Assembly: GCA_030407315.1 (NCBI GenBank)
Contig: JALQPE010002013.1
Span: 1-64,000 of the forward strand
Length of the DNA stretch: 64,000 bases
Direction: 5' to 3'
Source of the DNA: Asparagopsis taxiformis
Taxonomy: Eukaryota > Rhodophyta > Florideophyceae > Bonnemaisoniales > Bonnemaisoniaceae
A program made the translations under genes and the position numbers. Below, one piece after another: positions 52,672 to 63,778 of this stretch. The notes under the pieces were generated by a model, which did not search any database, was not told the DNA's origin, and saw only the letters and a program-made list of their open reading frames with translations. Position 1 is the stretch's first letter; the number at the start of each line of letters is the position of its first letter.

Positions 52672-55044
52672 AATATCATATTTCGTGTCTGTGATTGGCG
52701 CAATATACTGTCTGCAAATTTCCCTTATTTGATCTTTGATCTCTCCCCTCCCTGTGATTACAGAGAACCATTGCTTCCAAGGTACGGGTACATAGCTATC
52801 CATCCCTTGACCGAAGATCTTTTGAATTGCTGATACAGAACTGTTATACTGCTGACCAGGTGTTGAAATTGTCCGCTCTCTCCAATGCATTGACAACAGG
52901 ATATCAAAACACTATTTAGAACAATGATGCTATGCTAGCAATTAAACTGATCATCGGACCAGCTCCCGATCAACCTCTTTCTGAAACCAGTCATCAACAT
53001 ACTGCTCCTTGCCGCTGCTGCAGAGAACTAACACGTCGATCCAAGATAAGTTACCTTCTTTCATAACAGCTCTCTCCTCTGTGTTTGCATCTCCTGTTGC
53101 GGAAGAGAACGCAGCCAAATTTCTCTCCTCCCAAGATATCAGTTTCCAAACTGAGCGCTAAGGAAACTGTCCGTTCTGTCCCAGCTCGAAGGGCAGTTTT
53201 CGAGAAGCGACTGCTTTTTTCATTACCTTATGCGCTCAAAGACGTAATTGTGTGGTCGTGAACGAGGGCGGTCCCGACGACAGAGATTGTTTTCGTTGTA
53301 TACTACCATCACCGTCACCCTCTGTGACACCCTCACCATCTGTTGGGTCTTCTACGGTACCACTCATAATTCCACCGTCAATCGCCAGCGTACCGTCTAC
53401 TATTGGCCCAGTTATATCGATGGCGCCAGCTCCGGTGGAAATAGTGTTTGCGACAGTGCTCCCTGCACCGAGGCCGTGAAGGAGCTAGGATATAGCTGAG
53501 TAAGGTTTGTGATAGTCATCAGCATTTCTAGTCGGTGATGTCGCGCCAGTTGTAGAAGGGCGCAGCCAATGATAAAGTATGTTGTGAAAAAGTGAATTCT
53601 GAAAATGATTTCTCGGCAATCGCTGCCTTCTACGGCGGTGCTCGTGAGAAAAACCTAAGACTTGCAGTGTCTCTGAGGGACGATGGCTGGATGACGCCGA
53701 CGAAATACATGGCAACCTTTTTCGACCTCTGCAACATCTATCGCTGCAAATGGACCACATTACATTCGTTGAAAATAGGCATCACATTTGACATCGTTAC
53801 CGTGGACTACTATCTTGTCTGGGCGGAATTTGTCGTTGCTGAACGCTGATCGGCAAAAGTTGCGTCGCAGTGAAGAATATACAGTACTATGTTACGGTTT
53901 GCATCTAGTAAGACGCTCACCGAGATCGGCCCATACCCTATTCGACTCAACCCGATTACAGTTCTGCACAGCATACTGCAACGAGAAGCCTTCTATCCGT
54001 GCGACAAGTGTTCACACACTATTAGTGCACCTTTCAAATGTCCACCTACTCCCAACGGTGCGTTTTCGACAGCTGTCCGCCGAGAGTCAAACATTCATCA
54101 TATATCATCCCGAAAACAACACCCAAACCGCTCCAAATCACGCGAAAACGGCAAGTACAGTACAATACGATTTCCCATCACCCAACCACCGCGCATCGAA
54201 AACAACACGACCCAGACGCGAAATGCGACCGCAATCAGAACCGCAAATGTGCAAAGCAACCAATCAGCACCACCTCGGTCCTGTCGACGAAGCATTACGT
54301 CACACCGACACCACCGCAACGCCCATCTCAACACGGCACGTGCCGTACCAAGCTACATCATCTCCAAGTTTCCAATCCGCAATCCAACCGTCACAATTAC
54401 AGCCGGTCCACCGCGCGTCCAATGGCCACGCGGCGCGCAATGCCGCCCGAGCTTCCACGTCGCGGGAGGTGTGGAAGACGTGAATACCGTCCTTGACACA
54501 TGACAGGACATGGCGGTGATGTATAACCGACGAGATGTCCGTGACTGAATTTGAGTAGGCCGATAATTCACGATGGGATCTGTCTTCGCTGATTGTCATA
54601 CATGGCATGGTCGCGATTTGATGACATGTTTTGCAACGTGTCTGCGTGAAATTCGACTGCGATATACGTCACATACGATACGCGGCTTGTTGGGTGGTTT
54701 TGCTACGTGTTTACACAAACTTGCGTACCGCTGTCTCGGTTCGCTCGGTGCTTGACACCCAATCGTGACAGTGGACATGTGTCACCCGATTCGATTTGCC
54801 GCTTTTCGCACACCTGTCCGTCGCCCCTTTCAAGTCACCCATGTCCTGTAAACATCCGACCGATGCACGTCTCGTACCCAAATTCCACATCTCGATGACA
54901 ACCATATCCCGGAGGGCACGGGCCATTCCCCGCCTCATTCCCGGATCATCTGTCAATCACCCGATCCACCAGACACCACTTCCACGTTCAACAAACCCAT
55001 CACACCCACATCCCATCCCAACCCAACCAACCTCCCACAAACAC
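52672..55044. other. region after the retroelement cluster, no firm gene
   Basis: Minus 52896-52660 is an unassigned frame (PVPWKQWFSVITGRGEIKD). Plus 53252-53482 has a PSPSPSVTPSPSVGSS segment like the linkers of the secreted Cys-rich proteins, and could be a decayed third paralogue. From 53.8 to 54.5 kb three overlapping plus frames stay open because the strand is C/A-rich; none has a recognisable motif. The host-type island begins after this. Confidence 0.35.
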
Positions 55045-55051
55045 TATATAA
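55045..55051 (+). promoter_or_regulatory. TATA box candidate
   Basis: TATATAA about 100 bp upstream of the ATG at 55148, in otherwise C/A-rich DNA. Position and context suit a core promoter for the secreted protein gene. Confidence 0.5.
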
Positions 55052-55147
55052 ACCCACGCCAACCCGCATCAACCCCAACCACAACCACAATCGCACCCAC
55101 AGCAACAACTAGCAACCAGGACCCAGCATCATCCCATCACCGCCACA

Positions 55148-56089
55148 ATGAATACATTCCAAACCCTGCTATCCGCGCTGCTCTTCATCGCGCTCCTCGC
55201 GCCAGCCATGGCCGAGACGCACGACTTTGACACAATGCCCACGATCCTACGCCAGCGCGGACGCGGCAACGGCCGCGGCCGTCGCTGCTCCGCGTGTCCA
55301 AGCGCATGTCTCCCCGTGCGTCGCGAAGCGCGCGATCTGTGTCGCACAGCCTGCGCGAGGCGTCGCAACTGCCGCGTACGCGGCTGCCGTATCCGCGACG
55401 GAAACCAAGTACGTCGTGGATTTCAATGCACAAATCGTCCGCGTCGCACCCCGCGACCGACCGTTCCGCGTCCCGTCGTCCCCGCCCCGGCCCCAATCCC
55501 GGCACCCGCCCCCGTCCCTGCTCCCGCGCCGATCCTTGGTGGATTCTGCCCGAATGTCTGCAGGTTTAATAGTGATGTCGTCGGCGCTGAGTGCAACCAG
55601 CCCCTGTTCAGGGCGCGCGGATGCGTCGTGAGGACGTGTTTTGTCGGTAGTGCTCGAGGCCTCATCTGCCTGCAGGGTGTGCTTCCGACTGCTACGGCGA
55701 CTGCTACGGCAACTGCGACCGCGACGGCTACGGCGTCGATGAGTCCTGGCGCTTCGCCGACGCCTACCGCGACGCCGTCGATTACGCCGACGCCGTCTCT
55801 GACGCCTTCGCCGTCGCCATCGTGTGAGTTTACGGTGCAGGGAGCGCTGGGTGCGACGCCGATTGATGGGGTTTGTCGATGTGGTAATGTGGCGAGATTT
55901 GTTACTGTGCTGAGTCCGATCGGTACTATTCCGGCGTGTTACAACTTGTGTCTGTCTCCGTTGTTGAATAGTAGATGTACGCCGGATAGCTTTGACCAGT
56001 TCTCTTCGGATGGAAGCACTGTGATTACTACGTGTTGTACGGTCTGCCAGGGTACTGTTTCGCTGGTGACGAATCAGTGCATCTTCTAG
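55148..56089 (+). CDS. secreted Cys-rich protein with two Cys modules and a Thr/Ala-Ser/Pro linker
   Basis: An intact 313-aa frame; the ATG is preceded by CCACA. Residues 1-22 are a signal peptide (hydrophobic core, cleavage after APAMA). A ~43-aa Cys module occurs twice (~47-94 and ~134-175) with the pattern C-x3-C-x(10-12)-C...GC-x2-R-x-C...G-x2-C. Between them is a Pro-rich stretch (PAPAPIPAPAPVP). Residues ~181-226 are a TA repeat followed by PSPTPTATPS-type linker, a likely O-glycosylation tract. The C-terminal domain (~227-313) has eight Cys and the marker DGVCRCG...CYNLCL...TTCCTVC. Same architecture as the gene at 60252. I recognise no named family; a cell-wall or extracellular binding role is inferred from composition only. 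Confidence 0.85.
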   Translation: MNTFQTLLSALLFIALLAPAMAETHDFDTMPTILRQRGRGNGRGRRCSACPSACLPVRREARDLCRTACARRRNCRVRGCRIRDGNQVRRGFQCTNRPRRTPRPTVPRPVVPAPAPIPAPAPVPAPAPILGGFCPNVCRFNSDVVGAECNQPLFRARGCVVRTCFVGSARGLICLQGVLPTATATATATATATATASMSPGASPTPTATPSITPTPSLTPSPSPSCEFTVQGALGATPIDGVCRCGNVARFVTVLSPIGTIPACYNLCLSPLLNSRCTPDSFDQFSSDGSTVITTCCTVCQGTVSLVTNQCIF

Positions 56090-57268
56090 GAGGAATGTTT
56101 ATGAATATGTGCGCGGTAGTGGAGAGTATAGAGGTAGGACTAGATGTTTTTGCGAGTACTCTTCAATTATAAATGTGTGATCGTTGATGTTTGAGATGGG
56201 ATGTAGACGCAAGTGAAGGATAAACGACGCGTATGTACGTTCAACGGGGGTGTGGTGGCGTTCGGAGCACGGTATGGATGGTTGTGATGAGACATCGCGT
56301 TGCTGGCTTGCGAACAATGAGAGTAATGAGCGAGCTTGGTGGCAGGGAGGTTGGGGTTATTCGTTTGTAGACGTCTCGACGAGCGACACATTGTTCATCT
56401 CAGGATGCGGTCAAACAGCGTCAGCGACTTACAGACGGTATTCTCCATGCGCCGTTGCAGATCGCAAGACTGCAAAAAATTCGGGTACATACAGGGGTAA
56501 GCTTGTAAGATACCGGGACATGACATCAGTGTACACTAATCCCGCGAGTGTCAAGAACAACCCTATAAACGTGAACTGCACAACAAACAAGAGTACAGTA
56601 AAAGACAGGCTGTCCTATGGACTGCACTGTCCAACAAGAGTGGAACGAGGCTCTACTAACGGTGTCCAACGATCACGTGAACGAAGATTACAGTGCCGAG
56701 GCCATCTCGATCGCATCGCACGCCTACTATCGGCATACCGTCTGTTTGCGATATGGATAGGTATCTAGTTGTGAAGAAAAACAAACATCCCTAGCGCGTT
56801 TATTCCCGGTTCCCCAGTGCTCTTCGATGAGCAGTTTGGTCGATAGACTGCTTCCAAACGCAAATTCTGGCACCAGTTTGGTCGCCGTTTCCGCGTGCGG
56901 TGGTGTGTGTTGAATTAAGAATTGATGCTCTAGACGAGCCCTACCGCAATGGAGCGTGTATCGTGCAATGTGCGCTCGGGTTCCCGCTCGCATTTCTCGA
57001 CTACAATGGGCTACTGTTCATAGAATAGTATCAGTGCTTTACATTCATTCACTCTGCCTGCATTCGACAGTGAGAAGCTATTCGCGTCCTTTGCTGATCC
57101 ATGTCACAAAACCCGGAATTGCACGCGCTTATCGCCGCGGAAACTGATCGCACGTCTTCATCAAAACGTTCATCGCAACCCTGTGAGACGCATATAACGC
57201 ATCCCTCCATCCATCCGCTCCAAAGTCTGCCGCAGGCTTGGTGGCAGTAGATCCGCAGTCACAATTAC
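56090..57268. other. intergenic stretch, no supported gene
   Basis: Plus 56250-56768 is a 172-codon frame starting with GTG that resembles no family and is not annotated. No repeat or RNA gene is seen. Confidence 0.35.
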
Positions 57269-58188
57269 TTAAACAAGCTGTACACCGTATTTATCACCCT
57301 TGGTCGCAATAGCATCGATCCTCGCAAACGTATATTCCTAGAAACAAACACAAAACAATCATCACAAAACGCTCAGTCAGCCACCTGATTCACATCGCCA
57401 AACGCGCTTCAAAACGCGCCACCTACCAAAGTAGTTCTATGCACGAGCAAAAAGCCCAATTGCTCCATCTGCCGCACGCTCTGTCGAACCCTTTCCTTGC
57501 CATCACTAAAATACCTCGCATGAAACTCGACAAGCACCTGATCCGCATTCAACGCCTCTCTCTTCGTCCACCAATCAGCAATGACATCAAACTCGGCGCC
57601 CTCGATGTCCATCTTCAAAATCGCAAGCCGCGTATGTCCCTCCGCGCGCATCATACTCCGCAGCGTCTGCACGTTGTACAGCCCCACGGTACCGTTCTGC
57701 GCGACGCCGTTCTGCTCCATGACTGTATAGCTATCGATGTTTCCCTCGGGAAGCTTGAGACGTATGACGCCGTTATGGGCGGCGAGTCCGACGGGGTGGA
57801 AGATATATCCGGGGGGGATTTCACGCTTGGAAAATAGCTTTCGCGCGGATGGGGTCGGATCCCAACCGTGATGTTCGGTGCCGAATTCACGGATCATCGC
57901 CTCGTCCCAGCCGATGTTCTGTCCGACGCCCACGGAGTACACCAGCGCGCCGCTGAGATGCGGCGACGCGCAGATCGTCCAGCCGCCGTACGAGTCGCCG
58001 CGCGACACGAGTTTGCGACAGTCCAGGAAGCGCGACGGGGCGGGCGCAGGCGGCGTCACGGCGGGACATGGCAGACTGCGCAGCAGCGTGGTGGTGTGGA
58101 GAGACCAGAGAGAGAGGGCGAAGATTATCGCGCAGCTGAGAGGGATGATTGCGTTGGATAGACAGGCGCGCGTTTTTAGTCGATTCAT
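57269..58188 (-). CDS. FkbM-like methyltransferase, membrane-anchored, one 89-nt intron
   Basis: Two exons on minus: 58188-57427 (ATG start, 254 codons) and 57337-57269 (22 codons plus stop), 276 aa. The intron 57426-57338 runs GTAGGT...TTTCTAG in phase 0. Without splicing the frame stops after HRTTLVGGAF; with it the end reads HRTTL-EYTFARIDAIATKG, a more family-like C-terminus. Residues ~12-30 are hydrophobic, a signal anchor suggesting a Golgi or other secretory-pathway lumenal enzyme. The body fits the Methyltransf_21/FkbM type: LVSRGDSYGGWTICASP, VYSVGVGQNIGWDEAMI (SAM-site-like) and RLAILKMDIEGAEFDVI (acidic strand after the SAM fold). Such enzymes often methylate sugars; the substrate here is unknown. 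It sits between the two secreted-protein genes, on the opposite strand. Confidence 0.8.
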
Positions 58189-60251
58189 GGTGTGGCGGGC
58201 GGGCGGCGGTGGGGGCGGTGGTGGAGTTGGTGCGCGGGGGGAGGAGTTGGGTTGAGGGGGCGGTTAGATTGGAGCGGTGCTGATTGGACAGGGAAGGATA
58301 CTGGGTGTGTGGTATGATTATTTTATGGTTTTTGGGGAAAGTTTCGGTTTATGCATCTTCGCACTGGCCGCTGCGCTTGTGTGAGGTTGGAGATGGCTGA
58401 CTTGTCGTAGCGGGATTTGTCGTCGCTGGTGGGCGTTGTAGAATAATTGTTGTGGGTGGTTGTGGGAATTGAACTCGGGAAGTTTGGCTGGTGAAAAAAG
58501 GCGGTATTCTGTGCGGTTGTGTAACTGGGAGAGCTGCGTGTCCAGGCTGCTCGGGATGACAATAATGGACTGCTGAAATCAAATAGCGGCGACGAATGGA
58601 GTCGAAACGGCGTCAACTCTAGACACTACGCGCCCAGACTGTGATCCGCTGCAGACGGCAAGCAGCGGACGCAGTGCCACGAGTCGGATACATACAGGCA
58701 TACGAGTATCGACACGATGGAACGGCAGTCCATCTACAGACCCTCTATCACAATATACAACACAACTCTACCGATCTACCACACCATTGCGAGCCACAAA
58801 TCGCCCAATTTTCCGGCATGATAATTGCACGCGTCTCATCTCCATCTCTCGCCACCGCAACGCACACCGCATCCACGCAGCTACAATACGCGCCATGCAG
58901 AACATCGATCAGCCATCGCCAATGCCTACATCAGAAGCGCACCACGAAATAACGGATCGTCACAGGAAATGCCGCGCAGCATATCACGCACAGCAGACAA
59001 CTCACCATCGCAAGGACGTGCCCGCACGGTGCGTAAACGCCGCACACGATGCCATACACGGGTGCATCATGCACGGCATACACCAACCGGGCGCATACGG
59101 CATCGGATATCCAGCGCAGGTCATGACAGCACGCGCGTCGAACAGTCGTGCAGACATGGCGGCGGGCGCGGGAGGGGCCCAACGGTACATATGATAGCAT
59201 AGTGTAGCACTGCAGGAACGGAAGCGACTCGGAGACGACATCGTGCGCATCTACACCGACGCACACGTGTCGTGCGACAACGGCCGCGCTTGAAGCGCGT
59301 GCGGTCGGAGGTGTGCGATGTGTACATGTGTAATACGTAGATGTGCTGCAGAGGCACTGACTGCTACTTGGGTGAGTTGGGGTGTTGCAGCAGCCTCGAG
59401 ACCGAGTTGTTTGCTGCTGGGCGGATGGGTGGTAGGGTACTACTCGCGCAGTTTGGCGCTGATGTGCGATGTGCGGCGATGTCGCGTGTGCAGCGTGTGT
59501 TGACGGGGATGAAAATGATCATGACTGCGCATCGTGACAGCGATGCCACCTGGTGATGCGGCGTCGCGTCCGGTCGTGCAGAGAGTGGATGCGGTAAGCG
59601 GCTGTAACGCCGCGCGCGAGTGCAACTGACGTGCAGACGAGATGCGTTGGAGATAGACGGGCATGGGGTTGTTGAGATGGCATGACGTGTGCGGTGCTGT
59701 TGACGAGCGCGACGTCACGTTGGCAGACAGCGAGTGCAATTTGGATGGGGATATACACTGACACTGGGGTGGATGAATTTGGGGATTACAGTTATCGACA
59801 TGCATGGATATGACGATTCGGAGGAAAATAAGGAAATGAGGCCCGTACATGTGGCCGATTTTGGCCTGGACAAAAGGAGGAGCGATCATACCACTCTCGA
59901 GACCGTTGCCTTCATTTCTCCGTCCAGCCTCAAGTCAGTTTCTAGATGATACGCACCATGTCCAACACGAGCGGAACGCCGCGCCGCGCCACGCCACCAA
60001 CACAGACAGCCTGTCAGGCCCGCACGACCATCGCAGCCTCTGACAACGCTTTCCAGGCATGTCACGCATCGGCCACCCAGCGCATGATCTGGCGGATCGT
60101 CGTCGCAAATCCAACACGTGTGTCAAACCGCCATCAAATCGCATCCACACGGCCAGACAAAACGCACGCATTCAAATTGCACCACAGCCATGTAACCCAA
60201 ACCCAACCCAACCACTCCCGTCCAACGCTCCCATCGCCTACACACCCCGCC
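58189..60251. other. intergenic stretch with a TRIM-1-related relic
   Basis: 58399-58428 is a 30-bp exact match to the TRIM-1 interior (35865-35894), followed by a degenerate T-arm-like segment in the same order (GAATTGAACTC near 58468). No LTRs remain. Elsewhere several overlapping frames (58641-59202 and others) stay open in multiple phases and are not credible genes. Confidence 0.45.
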
Positions 60252-61289
60252 ATGCAGCCCGCAAACATCCTGTCCCTCCTCGCCGTCCTGCTGCTACTCA
60301 CGCTCGCGACGCAGACGCCGGCGCTGACGGCGGTCGCGCCGCCGCTGCGCCAGACGCGCGACGCATGCACGTCGCGTTGTTTCCGCATGCGCGACAACGC
60401 GCAACGCGCATGCGCGCGTCGCCCGCCGCGCGTGGGATGTCGTGTACGCTCGTGCATGCGCGCCGACGAACGTCGCGGCTTCCAATGCACCACGGGACGT
60501 CCCGTATGTCCCACACAGTGCTTTGTGCGACGCGTACGCGCGACGCGTAACTGCGCGCAGCCCGCCGCGCGCGCGCTGGGTTGCGTCGTGCGTCGTTGTC
60601 GCCGTGCGGATGCGCGTTTTGGATTTGCGTGTCGACGACCGTTCTTTCCGCCGATGGTGATGACGATGCAGCCGACGCCGTCGCCGTCGCCCAGCGCGTC
60701 GATGGCCTGTCCGCAGATCTGCATCCCGGACCGCGCGACCGCAGAGGCGCTGTGCGGACAGCTGTTCGTCGTGGCGATGGGGTGTGTGCTTAGGGATTGT
60801 GGACTGCCGGATGGGTCGGTGGGTAGTATTTGTGTGCTGCCGGTGCAGGGTGTGGCGTTTATATCGGCTACGCCGTCGCCGAGTGTTACGCCGTCGCCGT
60901 CGAGTCTCGCGCCGGGTGCCAGTCCGTCGCCGAGTAGCTCGGTGTCGCCGTCGCCGAGTGTGAGCGCGTCGGTGACGCCGTCGGTGTCCGTGTCGCCGTC
61001 GCCGTCGATGATGTGTGAATTTTCGCTGCAGGGTGGCTTTGGGGAGGTGGCGTTGGATGGTGTGTGTCGATGTGGTGATTCCAGTCGTACGGTGCTTGTG
61101 TTGAGTAATGCGCTGGCCGGTCCGAATATGGTTTGTTATAATGAATGTTTACAAAGATCGTTGACGAATAGTTGCTCGCCTAATTTGTTCTCGATGTTCA
61201 TCAGCGCGTCGTCGGCAGATGTGACGACTTGTTGCACCTCCTGTGGAGGGAATCCCATGCCCGCGACGAATCGTTGCGTCGCCGCATGA
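60252..61289 (+). CDS. secreted Cys-rich protein with three Cys modules and a Ser/Pro linker
   Basis: The frame is open from 59946, but the signal peptide begins at ATG 60252 (MQPANILSLLAVLLLLTLAT), so I take that start: 345 aa. Three Cys modules (~37-76, ~86-127, ~153-194) follow the same pattern as the paralogue: C-x3-C...GC-V-x-R-x-C...G-x2-C. The linker (~206-253) is SPSPSVTPSPSS-like. The C-terminal domain (~255-345) aligns with the paralogue: DGVCRCG, CYNECL, TTCCTSC, ATNRC. It differs by one extra module and by linker type (Ser/Pro versus Thr/Ala plus Pro). The first modules are very Arg-rich. Function unknown; extracellular. Confidence 0.85.
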   Translation: MQPANILSLLAVLLLLTLATQTPALTAVAPPLRQTRDACTSRCFRMRDNAQRACARRPPRVGCRVRSCMRADERRGFQCTTGRPVCPTQCFVRRVRATRNCAQPAARALGCVVRRCRRADARFGFACRRPFFPPMVMTMQPTPSPSPSASMACPQICIPDRATAEALCGQLFVVAMGCVLRDCGLPDGSVGSICVLPVQGVAFISATPSPSVTPSPSSLAPGASPSPSSSVSPSPSVSASVTPSVSVSPSPSMMCEFSLQGGFGEVALDGVCRCGDSSRTVLVLSNALAGPNMVCYNECLQRSLTNSCSPNLFSMFISASSADVTTCCTSCGGNPMPATNRCVAA

Positions 61290-62568
61290 CGACGCGCGAT
61301 GATTGTAGTTTAGAGCATAACCGCTGTTAACTGTTGCACATTTAGCTACGCATGGTGTAAAGTCTGACTCTTCCGACCAATCTGTACACGTGTACCGAAA
61401 ATATCTCCGCTGTGACTTTATCGCAGGCCGGTTACAGCTATCGATACAAACTGCACCCGCGCCGCTCCGGCAGCCGGCTGGCCGTCCGGTCAGCGGGCGG
61501 GGAGCTGACCAAATGGGGCGTACAGACGCTACACGCCACGGCTGAAACGCTCGTCGAGTGGAGCAATGCTCTTTCCCTGCACCGCGTCGAATCAGCACCA
61601 CCCGACTGACGGCGCAGAAATCAGGAGGCGCTGCTACGCCTCTGCGCCAATTCATTGATGCCGCACACGTACGAATCGTAGCATCCAACCACAACTCGTC
61701 AAAATCCACAACGTGACCTTGTTGGCAATGTCCATCCATCCGCGCGCCACGCCACGTGTCCGTCGCCTACTTTGGCGTCTGCTGACACACCCGATCCGCA
61801 TCGTCGCGCCCGTCATGCTGCTTGCATACCCGCGCGCCTTTGCCGCCATTCGTGGCACACACACCCGCTCGTCACTCGCGCATCCGCGTCACAACGACAC
61901 CCGCCGGAGCCCGCGCCGCGGGAGAGGTTGGTGGTACTGGCGAGCGGCTGTGACCGCCGATGGCGTCGTGCTGCAAATTCACCGCTCGCGTCGCGGGGAT
62001 ATACTGCGTGTAGGACGCATGTTCCGGCTCGGACGCGCCGTTGTGCGTCTGGACGGAGGCGCGGTGTCGGCGACGATTTGGTCGGCGTGCGGTAGACGAG
62101 CTTGTGGGTGCGCATGGCGCGGACCGTGACGCGATTGGAACGGGATGGAATGCTTTGTAACGAGGTGGACGATGCGCGTGTAGATTGTGTGATCGCATGA
62201 CCTGTTGATTGATTGCCGTGCAGGAAGATGCCGTGCATGGTACTGGCGGCTGGTGCGTTTGATTGGGTGTCTGTGGATGCGGGAGCGCTGTGGACAGAGG
62301 ATGGATATCTCGGCCGAGATGCCTCGTATCACGCGTCTCGGAGCGGATTTGGTACGACACGTGCCGTTGTCCGTTTCTGCGCACAACTACTCGATGTGAT
62401 TTTCAATTTCGAGAAAATATCTGCGCCAATTACAATGGCCAGTATGCCCCGAGAAGCCCGGTTTGGACCGGTCAGATTCTGGAACCTCGAATGGTGGATA
62501 CGTGTGTTTGCTCGATGTCTTGTCTGTCTGTCATCTTGCTTCCAGCAGGTTTCCAAATGTCTCGACAG
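61290..62568. other. intergenic stretch, no supported gene
   Basis: GC-rich with many overlapping frames in both strands (for example 61713-62129 and 62238-61813) lacking recognisable motifs. I report nothing coding here. Confidence 0.35.
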
Positions 62569-63529
62569 TAGACGATTTCTGGTGTTGCCATATGGGAATA
62601 TATGGAAATTGCATGGAAATTTTTGTGGCGCGTTTTGCTCAGCAGGCGGTGCCAGTATGGAGCCGAGTTTCGGCATACCTACGCCTGGGGGGAACTGGGT
62701 TACGATCTTACAGCGTAAATGTTAGGGCTAGAGAAGTAGAAGTTTTGCTCAAAAGTTTAATTGTGTGACGTAACGGCCTCGCTCCTAGTAACGCGCTGTG
62801 GTAAAAGACAGTTGTCCCCGAATCGAGATTCTGAAATGTTATGTAATGGTGTATTGCTTCGTTTGCTGAACTTGGTGCTGTGGAACTCGTTGCAACACCG
62901 AAACATTACCTTGATCTCATTTCGATTGTTACTGCACTGCTGTAGAAGCACTACCCAGAATATAGAGAGCAACGGTACGATTTGCAAAGGATTCCAAGTT
63001 GATCGCAGATGACGTTAGGTTTGCGTTCTGCACGGCGCACACCAAACGTCATCTTCGATGAATTTCACAACCATGGCTTCTCGGAGTGCTGGACAAGCAG
63101 GCAGTGCTAGTTGCAAAGGCATATCTCACTTCAACTGACTACCTTTCGAAATGGATTAATTGCTTGCAGCTAAGCTGAGGCCGCAGCTTTTCATCTGTCT
63201 TGGCGTTCGCATGTTACTCCATCGAACGACAGCCAAATGAGATTGATGAGTGCAAAATCTCGCGCAGTGCAGCAGCATATCTCAGGACCTCGATTCGGGG
63301 ACAACTGTCTTTTACCACAGCGCGTTACGTCACACAATTAAACTTTCGAGCAAAACTTCTACTTCTCTAGCCCTAACATTTACGCTGTAAGATCGTAACC
63401 CAGTTCCCCCCAGGCGTAGGTATGCCGAAACTCGGCTCCGTACTGGCACCGCCTGCTGAGCAAAACGCGCCACAAAAATTTCCATGCAATTTCCATATAT
63501 TCCCATATGGCAACACCAGAAATCGTCTA
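62569..63529. mobile_element. 961-bp element with ~250-bp terminal inverted repeats and TA duplications
   Basis: The left arm 62569-62827 and right arm 63289-63529 are inverted copies. After removing an 18-bp insertion in the left arm (near 62771-62788) they are 241 bp each, with only about two mismatches seen. The outer ends read TA-GACGATTTCTGG and its complement, so TA duplicates flank the repeats as in the Tc1/mariner group. The 461-bp interior has no transposase. A non-autonomous long-TIR (MITE or foldback) element is the best fit. Frames in the arms mirror each other and are not genes. Confidence 0.85.
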
Positions 63530-63778
63530 GTATCAAGTGTCCTGTTTATGCGCAACATGATGCAATTCAAATCAGTGTTGCTGGAACACCAAGTCACATC
63601 ACTCGACCAACAAGTTGTGCTCTCCTCGCCATTGCGCTTGGAAAGTCACAGCGATGAACGTCGCCCCAGTTGTTTTCAGCAACATTTAAGGGAACACGAA
63701 CGGTAGTTGGGGTGCTCTCCATATTTGTCCATGATACAGAGTTAGACTTAGCACCTATTGTTTACACGTCTATCACCA
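63530..63778. other. short upstream region of the edge gene
   Basis: AT-rich, about 250 bp between the inverted-repeat element and the ATG at 63779. The promoter of the edge gene should lie here, so the element insertion is close to it. Confidence 0.35.

Noticed and set aside
53788..54503. Three overlapping plus frames of 150-230 codons
   Set aside because: All three phases stay open because the strand is C/A-rich and poor in stops. None has a motif, signal peptide or consistent codon use.
56250..56768. 172-codon plus frame between the Cys-rich and methyltransferase genes
   Set aside because: GTG-started, odd composition, no signal or domain, no support from neighbours.
58641..59202. Overlapping 100-135 codon frames after the methyltransferase gene
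   Set aside because: They overlap each other in several phases and on both strands, with no recognisable domain.
59946..60251. 102-codon N-terminal extension of the second Cys-rich protein
   Set aside because: A clear signal peptide begins at ATG 60252 and matches the layout of the paralogue. The extension is low-complexity and would bury the signal.
62463..62768. 101-codon plus frame in the left inverted-repeat arm
   Set aside because: The right arm gives the mirror-image frame. Both are by-products of the terminal inverted repeats.
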